A stretch of 64,000 nt of DNA from an uncultured Prevotellaceae bacterium (GCA_900316285.1 ONCG01000005.1:1-64000), one strand, 5' to 3'; positions 7,558-16,113 are shown, counted from the first letter of the stretch. Numbers and translations: made by a program. The notes: generated by a model not told the origin, from the letters alone.

Positions 7558-8553
7558 ATGAAAACCGCAACAAGAAACCGAATTGGAATGGTCTTGCTCT
7601 TACTTCTGGCCTCAACAAGCATAGCTTTTTCGCAGGGCCTCTTCAAAATCATTGAAGGACTTTCCGACCAGAGTTTGAAGGCCACGATGGAAACCAATGT
7701 CAACGCAATGATGATGGCGATGAACACCGCCGCCAACCAGAATGCAAAAACGGTGAAGCTGAACAAGGACAACTTCACCAGTGAGGCTATTAAAGACATT
7801 GAGCAGATGTGGAAGAGCAGCGCCATCTTCTGTCCGCCCGTGAACATTATGAGCCGTTGCCTGAAAACATCCTACGGCTATCAGGTAAGAGGCATTCCCG
7901 TCGACCTGAAAGAAGCCGACGAGAAAGAAAAACGCCAGGAACTGGCCATCGACTTCCTGCCGAACGGTAAAATCAGCAATGTGTCGATTGCCATTGAGAT
8001 GCATCGCTATGATCAAATCATGGCTGAGAAGGAATCAGACATCGACTATGCTCGCCGACAAATTATCGTTGACTTTGTAGAGAATTTCCGTACGGCCTAT
8101 AACCGCAGGGATATGAAACTACTCACGAGTGTGTTCAGCGACAAGGCGCTTATCATCACAGGTAAGGTGATCAGCGAGAAGCCAAACTCCGACATGGACC
8201 GCCTCACACTGAATAATAACAAGGTTATCTACATCAAGCAGACAAAGCAGGAGTATCTGCAAAACCTAAGCAATGTGTTCAAGATAACAAAGTTCATCAA
8301 TGTGAAGTTCGATGATATCGAGGTCGTTCAACATCCAAAATACGATGACATCTATGGCGTAACACTCAAGCAATACTGGCACACCGACCGCTATCGTGAC
8401 GAGGGATATCTTTTCTTGATGATTGATTTCCGCGATGCCGACAAGCCACTCATCCAGGTACGCACATGGCAGCCCTACAAGAACAAGCAGGGACAGGTCA
8501 TCACACAAAAGAACGACGTCTATCACCTCGGCTCGTTCCGCATTGTCAGATAA
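7558..8553 (+). CDS. secreted protein, possible NTF2-like fold, of the CHASE2-caspase operon
   Basis: A 331-residue protein with signal peptide (1-25, ending STSIAFSQ). The C-terminal part (about 155-330) has the layout of an NTF2/SnoaL-like domain: a helix IVDFVENFRTAYNRRDMKLL, then FSDKALIITG and several strands ending in QVRTWQPY. The N-terminal third is helical and has the same kind of short secreted lead as the neighbours. Domain assignment is by pattern only. It follows the previous stop by 3 nt. Confidence 0.6.
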   Translation: MKTATRNRIGMVLLLLLASTSIAFSQGLFKIIEGLSDQSLKATMETNVNAMMMAMNTAANQNAKTVKLNKDNFTSEAIKDIEQMWKSSAIFCPPVNIMSRCLKTSYGYQVRGIPVDLKEADEKEKRQELAIDFLPNGKISNVSIAIEMHRYDQIMAEKESDIDYARRQIIVDFVENFRTAYNRRDMKLLTSVFSDKALIITGKVISEKPNSDMDRLTLNNNKVIYIKQTKQEYLQNLSNVFKITKFINVKFDDIEVVQHPKYDDIYGVTLKQYWHTDRYRDEGYLFLMIDFRDADKPLIQVRTWQPYKNKQGQVITQKNDVYHLGSFRIVR

Positions 8554-8578
8554 TTACTAATTTTACATCTATGATATC

Positions 8579-10000
8579 ATGATCATCAAGAAAACAATCC
8601 TTTCCCTATGCCTGCTCCTGATGGGAGGTGTGGCATTTTCACAAAACATTCTGGAAGTGAAAGACATTTCGCAGAGCAACGATGTGTTCTCGAGTGCAAA
8701 CGATGAAGCAGCGGTGCTGATACGCTGCCATCACTCCATTCCGCTGTCATTCTCTTCGTCGATGGACAAGAGTGCTGTACCTTTCCGTACGGAGTTGCAA
8801 GGTTCCGACTCGTTGTATTACATTGCCTTCCCCACGGGAAACCGCTACCGCGGACGCGAATTGGCCATTTCCTCTCCTGGCTACTACTCCGTTAGCATCA
8901 GCCTGGAACTGCAACCCAAGCAGCTGCTTTCGTACCAGATTACCGACCCTAACGCACTGGTCGATGCCGGCTGCTATCGTGGTCATCGCAACAAAGGTAT
9001 GGAAGAAATCAAAAACTCGAACTATGAAGAAGCACGCAACCAATTCATCGTTGCCCGTGAGTGCACGGATTGTAACGTAGAGGAGAATGAGAGTAACATC
9101 GCACTTGCCGACTCGCTCATCCTATACCGCCAAAAAGGCGACGAAGCTTATAAGCTGCTGGACTATGTCAAGGCAAGCAATTACTACTCTATGATTCTGG
9201 CTCTGAATGCATACGATAACTACGCCTCTAACCGCAACACCATCTGCGTCCGTAACTTCACCGACGAGTGCAACACATTGTATACCAAGGCCGAATACTA
9301 TTTCTCTGAGAAGGAATACGACAAGGCCAAGGAACTCTACGAGAAGGTCGTCGAGAAGGAGTGCACGAATATGTCGATTGCTGTGGAGCGCCTGAACTCC
9401 ATCTCCTCTCTGCTGAGAGCCAAGAAAGACCACGCCCGCGTGTTTACTTACGAGTATCGTAAAGACGTACCCATTGGATTCTCGTATGGCCGCTACAACA
9501 TGCACAAAGCCGGCGGCTTCTTCCAGATGGACTTCAATGGCAATGTGTTCAAGGCTATCCGAAGCGATTGCAAATATGGCGACGAGAAGTTTGCGGAGAT
9601 GAATATGTCGTTTGGTTGGACTATCAAGATTGCCGCTCCGATTTGGATTCACTTCGGTCCTGGCTTTACGGGGAAGATGTACTACGGCACATATCTCGAT
9701 AAAAAATACCCCAAAAAGGGATTTGGAAGCGACGACTGGCAGTATCTTGATAAGTCGAAGATGGGAGATGAAGAGGTCCTTGCCACCGCACCTGGACTCG
9801 ATGAGGCTCCCGAGCCGTACCAAAAAGGTTGGGAGAAAGCCAACCTCTCCTTTGCCGTTTCGCCCGTTGTCGGCATCACAGCGAAGTATAGCTACTTTGC
9901 AGTTCGCCTAACCTATCAATATCGCTGGTCGGTTCAGAAGGATCTGCAAGACTTCATGGGTCCGAGCCGTGTGTCGGTGGGCGTCGGTGTTGCATTCTAA
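8579..10000 (+). CDS. exported TPR protein with C-terminal outer-membrane barrel-like region
   Basis: A 473-residue protein. Signal peptide 1-21 (GGVAFSQ). Residues 25-110 form a beta-rich segment, residues about 130-290 contain TPR-like helices (DEAYKLLDYVKASNYYSMIL, AEYYFSEKEYDKAKELYEKV), and residues about 295-473 are rich in aromatic, alternating strands and end in VSVGVGVAF, with the terminal Phe usual for outer-membrane barrels. It is the last gene of the operon, 25 nt after the preceding stop, and may tether the system to the outer membrane; this role is inferred. A hairpin terminator follows at 10063. Confidence 0.65.
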   Translation: MIIKKTILSLCLLLMGGVAFSQNILEVKDISQSNDVFSSANDEAAVLIRCHHSIPLSFSSSMDKSAVPFRTELQGSDSLYYIAFPTGNRYRGRELAISSPGYYSVSISLELQPKQLLSYQITDPNALVDAGCYRGHRNKGMEEIKNSNYEEARNQFIVARECTDCNVEENESNIALADSLILYRQKGDEAYKLLDYVKASNYYSMILALNAYDNYASNRNTICVRNFTDECNTLYTKAEYYFSEKEYDKAKELYEKVVEKECTNMSIAVERLNSISSLLRAKKDHARVFTYEYRKDVPIGFSYGRYNMHKAGGFFQMDFNGNVFKAIRSDCKYGDEKFAEMNMSFGWTIKIAAPIWIHFGPGFTGKMYYGTYLDKKYPKKGFGSDDWQYLDKSKMGDEEVLATAPGLDEAPEPYQKGWEKANLSFAVSPVVGITAKYSYFAVRLTYQYRWSVQKDLQDFMGPSRVSVGVGVAF

Positions 10001-10062
10001 GCAAGCTACCACTTTATTTATAATAGAGGGATATCAGGCGCTGCAGCGTCTTCACCAAAATA

Positions 10063-10093
10063 GCCGAGGGTACGAACTTTTTGTACCCTCGGC
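10063..10093 (+). terminator. terminator after the CHASE2-caspase operon
   Basis: An 11-bp perfect stem GCCGAGGGTAC / GTACCCTCGGC with a 9-nt loop, followed by TTGTATCTGTT. Confidence 0.7.
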
Positions 10094-10152
10094 TTGTATC
10101 TGTTATTAAAAGACAAACGTTGTTGTTGGTTGTTTTTGTTGTTTTTACTTCT

Positions 10153-10262
10153 TCCTCTTCCGTTCTTCTGTTCCGTCTGTCTTCAAAAAAAAGTCCTTCT
10201 GTCCCGTCTGTCTTCAAAAAAGTCCTTCTGTCCCGTCTGTCTTCAAAAGAAGTTCGTCTGTT
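10153..10262. repeat. tandem satellite, CTTCTGTCCCGTCTGTC unit, array 2
   Basis: Four head-to-tail units separated by TTCAAAA runs, in the same orientation as array 1 at 2880-2972. It lies between two convergent genes. Confidence 0.8.
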
Positions 10263-10739
10263 CTATTTGATTTCTGCCAGGTTGATGCCGTAGTTTTGTT
10301 TTACCTCGGCCATGACGAAGGTGCTCTCGATGGAGCTGACGGACTCGATGTCGCCGAGTTTCGTGAGTACGAACTCCTGGTACTGTTTCATATCGCGTGC
10401 GCGAACCTTTAATAAATAGTCGTAGGCACCACTGGTGTTGTAGCACTCGGTGACCTCTGGAATGCGCATGATGCGACGCGTGAAGGCATCGGCAATCTCG
10501 TGGTTAATCTGCTTCAGCTTCACCTTGCAAAATACCATCAGCCCCAGTCCGAGCTTCTCAGGATCGAGGATGGCGACATACTTCTTGATGTAGCCCTGCC
10601 GCTCGAGTCGTTTCTGTCGTTCGAAGACCGGTGTAGGGGTGAGATGAACGGCGTCGGCCAGCTCTTTTGTTGTCAGTTTTGCGTTCTTCTGCAGCGTTTT
10701 CAGTATCTGCAGGTCGGTTTCGTCGATGGGTGCTGCCAT
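10263..10739 (-). CDS. Lrp/AsnC-family transcriptional regulator
   Basis: A 158-residue protein of full family length. Residues 1-60 form the AsnC-type winged helix (DETDLQILKTLQKNAKLTTK, then TPTPVFERQKRLERQGYI) and residues 65-158 the RAM ligand-binding domain (KVKLKQINHEI, then GAYDYLLKVRARD and STFVMAEVKQN). Members sense amino acids as octamers or dimers. It is divergent from metY with 334 nt between the start codons, so sulphur amino acid control is plausible but not shown. Promoter -7 box TACTTTTG at 10810-10817. Confidence 0.9.
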   Translation of the reverse strand: MAAPIDETDLQILKTLQKNAKLTTKELADAVHLTPTPVFERQKRLERQGYIKKYVAILDPEKLGLGLMVFCKVKLKQINHEIADAFTRRIMRIPEVTECYNTSGAYDYLLKVRARDMKQYQEFVLTKLGDIESVSSIESTFVMAEVKQNYGINLAEIK

Positions 10740-10809
10740 TGTTGTAGAATATTATTCTGTGAAAGGGTCTGTAGAGGGCCCGTGATAGAAAGATTTCCTT
10801 TCGATGCTG

Positions 10810-10817
10810 CAAAAGTA
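10810..10817 (-). promoter_or_regulatory. -7 promoter element of the Lrp-family gene
   Basis: Minus-strand TACTTTTGC; the transcript would start near 10803 and have a leader of about 65 nt. Confidence 0.55.
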
Positions 10818-10844
10818 GTGATATTTTCTGAATTTCGCAAGAAA

Positions 10845-10876
10845 TTTGGAGGATATTTCTTTTTGCCGTACCTTTG
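10845..10876 (+). promoter_or_regulatory. promoter of metY
   Basis: TTTG at 10845-10848, 20-nt spacer, TACCTTTG at 10869-10876. The transcript would carry a leader of about 190 nt made of the palindrome ladder at 10890-11035. Confidence 0.65.
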
Positions 10877-10889
10877 CAAACGGAAAATG

Positions 10890-11035
10890 AAGGCCTGCGG
10901 CCGTGTAAAGCGCTAAAGCGCGGGTAAAGTCCTTCGGACGAGTAAAGCCCTTCGGGCGTTCAAAGCGCCTATGGCGCGTTCAAAGTTCAAAAGGCCTGCG
11001 GCCGTTCAAGGTTCAAAGCGCCTGCGAGCGTTAAT
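10890..11035. repeat. ladder of short GC palindromes in the metY leader
   Basis: A series of 10-14 nt palindromes (GGCCTGCGGCC, GTCCTTCGGAC, GCCCTTCGGGC, GCGCCTATGGCGC, GGCCTGCGGCC) joined by GTAAA or GTTCAAA spacers. Each could form a small hairpin in the RNA. Similar ladders occur at 1770-1840, 36385-36525 and, in frame, inside the lactate permease gene. Confidence 0.8.
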
Positions 11036-11073
11036 TATAAATTGTAAATTATTAATTATTAATTATAACAACT

Positions 11074-12360
11074 ATGAGTAAGAATTATCGTTTTGAGACG
11101 CTGCAGCTCCATGTAGGACAGGAGCAGGCAGACCCCGCCACCGACGCTCGTGCGGTGCCCATCTATCAGACCACGAGCTATGTGTTCCACAACAGCCAAC
11201 ATGCTGCAGATCGTTTCGGATTGCGCGATGCAGGTAACATCTATGGCCGACTGACGAACTCCACACAGGGTGTGTTCGAAGACCGCGTGGCTGCCCTCGA
11301 GGGTGGTGTTGCCGGACTCGCCGTCGCTTCGGGTGCTGCCGCTGTCACCTATGCGCTACAAAACATCGTACAGGCCGGCGACCACATCGTTGCTGCCGAT
11401 AACCTCTATGGTGGCTCGTATAACCTCATCACTCACACGCTCGCCACGCAGGGCATCACGAACACCATCGTGAACGTGAACGACCTAGCGGCACTGGAGG
11501 CTGCCATCCGCCCAGAGACAAAGGTGGTGTATGCAGAGACCTTCGGCAACCCGAACAGCGATGTCCTCGACTTAGAAGGCGTGGCAGCGGTGGCCCACAA
11601 GCATGGCATTCCGCTCATCGTCGACAACACCTTCGGCACACCTTATCTGATTCGGCCGCTGGAGCACGGAGCAGACATCGTGGTACACTCGGCTACGAAG
11701 TTCCTCGGTGGTCACGGCTCGAGCCTGGGTGGTGTTATCGTAGACGGTGGAAAGTTCGACTGGCTGGCACAGCCCGAGAAGTTCCCGACGCTGGCGAAGC
11801 CCGACCCATCGTATCACGGCATCGTATTCGCAGAGGCCGTGGGCGCTGCGGCGTATGTCACCCGCATTCGTGCGGTGTTGCTGCGCGATACCGGAGCCAC
11901 GCTCTCGCCGTTCAACGCGTTTATCCTGCTGCAGGGCGTGGAGACGCTGAGCCTGCGCGTGGAGCGACATGTGGAGAATGCACTGAAGGTGGTGGAGTTC
12001 CTGAAGAACCATCCGAAAGTGTTACACGTGAACCATCCGTCGCTGGAGAGTCATCGCGACCACGCGCTCTACCAGAAGTACTTCCCGCAGGGCGGCGGCT
12101 CCATCTTCACCTTTGAGATCAAGGGCGGTCAGGAGGAGGCATGGCGCTTCATCGATGCCCTGCAGATCTTCTCGCTGCTGGCAAACGTCGCCGATGTGAA
12201 GAGTCTGGTGATACATCCGTATACGACTACCCACTCGCAGCTCTCGCCCGAGGAGTTGGAAGAGCAGCACATCACTCCCGCCACCGTCCGCCTTTCCATC
12301 GGCACGGAGCACATCGAGGATATCATTGAGGACCTCGCCCAGGCACTGGAGGCGGTGTAG
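11074..12360 (+). CDS. metY: O-acetylhomoserine sulfhydrylase (O-acetylhomoserine aminocarboxypropyltransferase)
   Basis: A 428-residue cytoplasmic PLP enzyme that makes homocysteine (or cysteine) from O-acetylhomoserine and sulfide. Hallmarks: start YRFETLQLHVGQEQADPATDA, QTTSYVFHN, NIYGRLTNST, the PLP-lysine motif VVHSATKFLGGHG and the C-terminal SIGTEHIEDIIEDL. Length 428 fits MetY, whereas MetB/MetC enzymes are about 380-400. It is transcribed away from an Lrp-family gene and has a long structured leader. Confidence 0.93.
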   Translation: MSKNYRFETLQLHVGQEQADPATDARAVPIYQTTSYVFHNSQHAADRFGLRDAGNIYGRLTNSTQGVFEDRVAALEGGVAGLAVASGAAAVTYALQNIVQAGDHIVAADNLYGGSYNLITHTLATQGITNTIVNVNDLAALEAAIRPETKVVYAETFGNPNSDVLDLEGVAAVAHKHGIPLIVDNTFGTPYLIRPLEHGADIVVHSATKFLGGHGSSLGGVIVDGGKFDWLAQPEKFPTLAKPDPSYHGIVFAEAVGAAAYVTRIRAVLLRDTGATLSPFNAFILLQGVETLSLRVERHVENALKVVEFLKNHPKVLHVNHPSLESHRDHALYQKYFPQGGGSIFTFEIKGGQEEAWRFIDALQIFSLLANVADVKSLVIHPYTTTHSQLSPEELEEQHITPATVRLSIGTEHIEDIIEDLAQALEAV

Positions 12361-12454
12361 TTTTTATCCACAGATTACACAGATTTCTCAGAAAAACTCT
12401 GCGGCTCTGCGGAATCTGTGCGAGAAAGATTACACAGATTAAAACAACGAAAGA
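12361..12454. repeat. short intergenic repeat with ACAGATTACACAGATT motif
   Basis: The segment repeats CACAGATT several times and contains an inverted pair around CTCTGCGG. No gene seen. Possibly part of the metY 3' end. Confidence 0.4.
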
Positions 12455-12681
12455 CGTAGGGTGTCAAGATGGAATAATGGATGAAAGGCTGCTGCCAGTT
12501 GTCCCCTCCTCCTGGGAGGAGGGGTGCGGGGTGGTAGAGAAAAAAAAGGTTCGACCTATTTAAATAATTTGGTTTATAATAGGTTATGTCATTATTCTTC
12601 TCTACCACCCCTAACCCCTCCTCCCAGGAGGAGACTACAGGCTGCGTTCATCCATGATTCTATTTTGACAATGCCCCTACG
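12455..12681. mobile_element. MITE-like element, copy 1
   Basis: Terminal inverted repeats CGTAGGGTGTCAAGAT (12455-12470) and, inverted, ATTTTGACA...CCCTACG (12662-12681), extending inward as GGAATAATGGATGAA / TTCATCCATGATTC. Inside lie the GC-rich hairpin arms 12503-12537 and 12599-12635 around an AT-rich centre. No coding capacity. A related copy is at 30012-30198. Confidence 0.65.
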
Positions 12682-12706
12682 GTAACACAAAAACTAAAAC
12701 GAAGAG

Positions 12707-13414
12707 ATGAAAGAGAGAATAGCATTAGTGACGGGTGCCAACAAAGGCATCGGATTCGGCATCGCAAAGCACTTGGGGCTGAGCGGCTGGAAGGTGATTG
12801 TTGGCGCCCGCAATGCACAACGGGCAGAAAACGCCATTGGTGAACTGTCGGCGCTGGGTGTCGACGTGTTGGGCTGGGTGAACATCGAGTTGGCTGACTT
12901 GACGGGATTGCAACAGGCTGTGAGGGAGGTGAAAGAGCGGTTTCCTTCCCTTTCGCTGCTTGTGAACAATGCCGGCATTCCCGGTGACATGAGCGTGGAT
13001 AGCCTGCACACGGAAATTCATGACATCAGGAAGACCCTCGACGTGAACTTCATCGGCACGTTCGCCTTGACGAAGCTGCTGCAGCCCCTGTTGCAGAAGA
13101 ACCACGGGCGCATCGTGAACATCACCGTGCCTTCGGAGATCAGTCCCTACTGGCATCCGCTGGCATATGTGACAAGTAAGGCGGCACAAAATGCCATGAT
13201 GGGTGTGATGGCTACGGAGTTTGTGCAGAGCAACACGCCGGTGGAAATATTCTCGGTTCACCCGGGACCCACGACGACCGACCTGAATGGAAACATGCGC
13301 TTGCCGGGATTCCACGATATCGACACGGTGGGCGAAAAGACGGCCGCCCTCATCAACGACGGCCAGTCGCATCAAGGCGAGTTCATCGAACTTTATCCGA
13401 TTGTGGAAGAATAA
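12707..13414 (+). CDS. short-chain dehydrogenase/reductase
   Basis: A 235-residue classical SDR. Nucleotide-binding TGANKGIGFG near residue 8, LVNNAG at about residue 86, and the catalytic Tyr/Lys pair YVTSK at about residue 155; a catalytic Ser is likely in the strand before it (TVPSEIS). It reduces or oxidises a carbonyl/alcohol using NAD(P)H; the substrate cannot be told from sequence. It stands alone between a MITE-like element and the GH43 gene. Confidence 0.85.
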   Translation: MKERIALVTGANKGIGFGIAKHLGLSGWKVIVGARNAQRAENAIGELSALGVDVLGWVNIELADLTGLQQAVREVKERFPSLSLLVNNAGIPGDMSVDSLHTEIHDIRKTLDVNFIGTFALTKLLQPLLQKNHGRIVNITVPSEISPYWHPLAYVTSKAAQNAMMGVMATEFVQSNTPVEIFSVHPGPTTTDLNGNMRLPGFHDIDTVGEKTAALINDGQSHQGEFIELYPIVEE

Positions 13415-13519
13415 AGACCCTTTGTCACAAATAGTTTACTGATTGTATCAAATGGCGGATTGTTTACAAGTTGCAAAAACTTGTGAACATATTAATAACT
13501 ACGGGCGAAAGAAAGATAG

Positions 13520-13527
13520 TATCTTTG
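13520..13527 (+). promoter_or_regulatory. -7 promoter element of the GH43 gene
   Basis: TATCTTTG followed by CGG, 51 nt before ATG 13578. No convincing -33 element at the usual spacing. Confidence 0.5.
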
Positions 13528-13577
13528 CGGAGAGAATTAGTTTCGAGGCAATTGACAACTTATAACATTCGACGCAT

Positions 13578-15641
13578 ATGAAACGACTATTTCTGAACGT
13601 GTTGCTCGCTGTGGTAGCAGTGGCGGCACAAGCCCAAAACCCGTATCTGCCCCTGTGGGAGCATCTGCCCGATGGCGAGCCCCGCGTGTTTGAAGACCCC
13701 GACCAGCCGGGAAAATACCGTGCTTACATCATCGGTTCGCACGACATCACCTACTCTGCCTACTGCGGTAACGACATCCGCATGTGGTCGGCACCCGTGG
13801 AAGACCTCTCGCAATGGCGCGACGAAGGTCCAATTTTCTCGTGGTTTGCCGGTGGACAGTGGGACACGATGTTTGCACCGGATCTGGTGGAAGTGAAAGA
13901 CCGCCAGACAGGCAAGAAGACCTACTGGCTGTATCCGCACAGCCGTGGCTGGGGACGCATCGCCATGGTCTGTCGCGGTGACCGCCCGAATGGTCCATTC
14001 ACACCCGTGAACCTCACGGAGGACGGCCTGCGTTGTGTGCCGGGCTCGCTCATTGACTTCGACCCATCGGTGTTCATTGATTACATCACCGATAAGAAAG
14101 ACCCCGACTACGACAAGGGCTTCCGCGCCTATGTGTTCTACGGCTTCCAGCACTCTACGGCTTGCGAGCTGGATCAGAACACGATGTACTCGAAGCGAGA
14201 GGGCACGGAACTCATTGATCCGTTTATTCCTGCAAGCAGTCAGGACGGAAGGCTGCTCGACAAGGAGGGCAGCGAATATAAAGCGCTTTATAAAGGGCAG
14301 AATCCGCTGGACTTCAACTTCTTTGAAGCCTCATCCATCCGAAAGGTGGGCAACAAATACGTGATGGTATTCTCGGGCTATAGCGGCAAGGAATACGGCC
14401 TTGGCAACACCAACTCCGCCCTGCGCTATGCCTACGGCGACTCACCGCTGGGCCCGTGGCGCTCTGGTGGTGTGCTGGTGGATTCTCGTGGCGTAGTGCT
14501 CAACGAGGACGGCTCGAAGCTCATCACGACGAATGCTGCCCACAACACCCATGGCTCGCTGCAAGAGATCAACGGCCAGTGGTATGTGTTCTATCACCGT
14601 CCGCCGCGCGGCTTTGGCAATGCCCGTCAGGCGATGGTGGCTCCGGTGAAGATTGAGTGGGACAAGAAGCCCGTTGCCAAGGGTGGTAAGGTGCGCATCA
14701 CCGGCTATGACCCATTCGTCAAGAACAACGAGTGGACGGCGAAGGCCAGCGACGGCAATGAATACACCGGTGCCGAGGTGACCAGCGAGGGCTTCCAGAT
14801 TTTCGGTCTGCCTCCCTACGCTTACTACTCTGCTGGTCTGGCCTGCTTCATGTACGGCCCGAATGCCAACCAGTATATGCAAGACAATCACGATGTGTGG
14901 AATAACTCCATGGACCTCGCCGGCATTCAGAACGGTGGTATCATCGGTTTCAAATATTTCGGTTTTGGTGGGCTCCAGGCAAGCACAAAGGGCGTGAAGC
15001 CTTTCGAAGGAACGAAGAAGGGTGACGACACGCAATTCTTCGTCAACCTCACTCACGGCAAGCACGGTGCTTTCAAGATTCACGTGCTGTTGGACGACCC
15101 GTGGAAGGGACAGGAGATAGCCACCATCGCCGTTCCGGAAAACGACCATCGCAATTCAGCCGTCTTCGGAGCGAAGGTTCCCGCCGTTGAGGGACTCACA
15201 GGCAAGCACGCCATCTACCTCGTGGCAGAAGGACCAGAGGTGAAACAGCCCGAGCAGCCGCAAGGCCAATGGGGACGTCGCCCACAGCAGCCGCAGCGCC
15301 CGCAGGGACTCTTTGACCTTCATGGCGTTGGCTTCACGAAGTCGGGTGAGATTGTGAACGTGCCCGTGGTGCCGCAGGTGACGATCACCGCCGATGGCAA
15401 GCGCTTGAACATCCCCGACACCCCGATTCGCTGCTCGAACCAGAACGGCCTCACCGATGCCATCCGCTATCAGGTGTATGCCCCGCTGAAGGCAAACTCG
15501 AAAATCGAAGTCGCTGCTACGGCTCCCGGTATGGGCGACAAGAACCCGGGCGTAACCTTCGAGGTAAGCCCCATTGTGGAAGGTCGTGCAACGGTGACGT
15601 GCAAGTACAAGGGCCTGAAGAAGATTTATTTGATTAATTAA
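13578..15641 (+). CDS. secreted family 43 glycoside hydrolase
   Basis: A 687-residue exported protein (signal peptide 1-20, ending VAAQAQ). A five-bladed propeller of GH43 type occupies about residues 25-365: FEDPDQPGKYRAYIIGSHD with the likely base Asp, MFAPDLVEV, and FFEASSIRKVGNKYVMVFSG with the likely acid Glu. A carbohydrate-binding-like C-terminal beta region (about 370-687) follows, interrupted near residue 555 by a Pro/Gln-rich spacer (KQPEQPQGQWGRRPQQ). GH43 enzymes act on arabinans, xylans and related glycans. It faces the minus-strand utilisation locus and probably serves it; its subfamily is not clear to me. Confidence 0.8.
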   Translation: MKRLFLNVLLAVVAVAAQAQNPYLPLWEHLPDGEPRVFEDPDQPGKYRAYIIGSHDITYSAYCGNDIRMWSAPVEDLSQWRDEGPIFSWFAGGQWDTMFAPDLVEVKDRQTGKKTYWLYPHSRGWGRIAMVCRGDRPNGPFTPVNLTEDGLRCVPGSLIDFDPSVFIDYITDKKDPDYDKGFRAYVFYGFQHSTACELDQNTMYSKREGTELIDPFIPASSQDGRLLDKEGSEYKALYKGQNPLDFNFFEASSIRKVGNKYVMVFSGYSGKEYGLGNTNSALRYAYGDSPLGPWRSGGVLVDSRGVVLNEDGSKLITTNAAHNTHGSLQEINGQWYVFYHRPPRGFGNARQAMVAPVKIEWDKKPVAKGGKVRITGYDPFVKNNEWTAKASDGNEYTGAEVTSEGFQIFGLPPYAYYSAGLACFMYGPNANQYMQDNHDVWNNSMDLAGIQNGGIIGFKYFGFGGLQASTKGVKPFEGTKKGDDTQFFVNLTHGKHGAFKIHVLLDDPWKGQEIATIAVPENDHRNSAVFGAKVPAVEGLTGKHAIYLVAEGPEVKQPEQPQGQWGRRPQQPQRPQGLFDLHGVGFTKSGEIVNVPVVPQVTITADGKRLNIPDTPIRCSNQNGLTDAIRYQVYAPLKANSKIEVAATAPGMGDKNPGVTFEVSPIVEGRATVTCKYKGLKKIYLIN

Positions 15642-15654
15642 GGTAACTGACGTG

Positions 15655-15824
15655 AAGTTTCGCAAGCTCCACTTCCCAAGGGCTTCGCTCGGCTTTGCCG
15701 CTTTCAGAACGCAGTGGGGAAAGAAAGGGCTTAAAGGGGAGTGCGCTCGGCGACGAAGGAGACGCTTTCAGAGCGCAGCGGGGAAAGAAAGGGGAGAAAA
15801 GGGACGAATGCTTTGCAGCCAACC
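15655..15824. repeat. GC-rich repeat mosaic
   Basis: Two partly repeated blocks with GCTCGGC and CGCTTTCAGAGCGCAGCGG motifs; the second (15746-15790) is found inverted at 30340-30380 and in part at 45838-45865. No gene seen. Confidence 0.5.
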
Positions 15825-15906
15825 GTAGGGGCAGACCCCCGTGTCTGCCCGAACAATAACGAACCGCTTGCCCACACATCGGGCAGACACGGGGGTCTGC
15901 CCCTAC
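15825..15906. repeat. GGGGCAGAC palindromic element, copy 2
   Basis: Near-perfect arms GTAGGGGCAGACCCCCGTG and CACGGGGGTCTGCCCCTAC around a centre of about 25 nt, itself framed by CTGCCCG / CGGGCAG. Confidence 0.85.
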
Positions 15907-15941
15907 AGGAGGGTGAAATCACCCATACGTAAAAAAACATA

Positions 15942-15967
15942 AAAGCCCAGGGATGTCCTGGGCTTTT
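15942..15967. terminator. bidirectional terminator between convergent GH43 genes
   Basis: AAAGCCCAGG GATGT CCTGGGCTTTTT: a 10-bp stem with A-run and T-run on either side, so usable on both strands. Confidence 0.85.
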
Positions 15968-15988
15968 TGTTATTTGTATGCGGTTCGA

Positions 15989-16111
15989 GCAGACGACCGC
16001 GCAAGCGCGAAGTGAAAAGTGAAAAGTGAAAGGAGTAACAGAGGGCTCTCCACTCTAAACTCTCAACACTCAACTCTAAACTCTCCGCCCGACCCACAGG
16101 GTCGGGGGAGG
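15989..16111. repeat. mixed short repeats (AAGTGAAAAGTG, CTCAACACTCAAC, GACCC hairpin)
   Basis: In order: CAGACGACCGCGCAAGCGCG followed by AAGTGAAAAGTGAAAAG (also at 45699-45745), tandem CTCTAAACTCTCAACACTCAAC (also at 48660-48692 and 50288-50322), and a CGACCCACAGGGTCG hairpin. Confidence 0.65.
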
Positions 16112-16113
16112 TT

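Noticed and set aside
3097-10000. Claim that the CHASE2-caspase operon is an anti-phage defence system
   Set aside because: Caspase-like effectors occur in defence, but here the proteins are exported and no nucleic-acid sensor or known defence gene is near; the sequence alone does not support it.
10890-11073. SAM or other riboswitch in the metY leader
   Set aside because: I see only small independent hairpins and none of the conserved core of a known SAM riboswitch class.
12455-12681. Complete insertion sequence
   Set aside because: The element has inverted ends but is too short for a transposase and has no coding frame.
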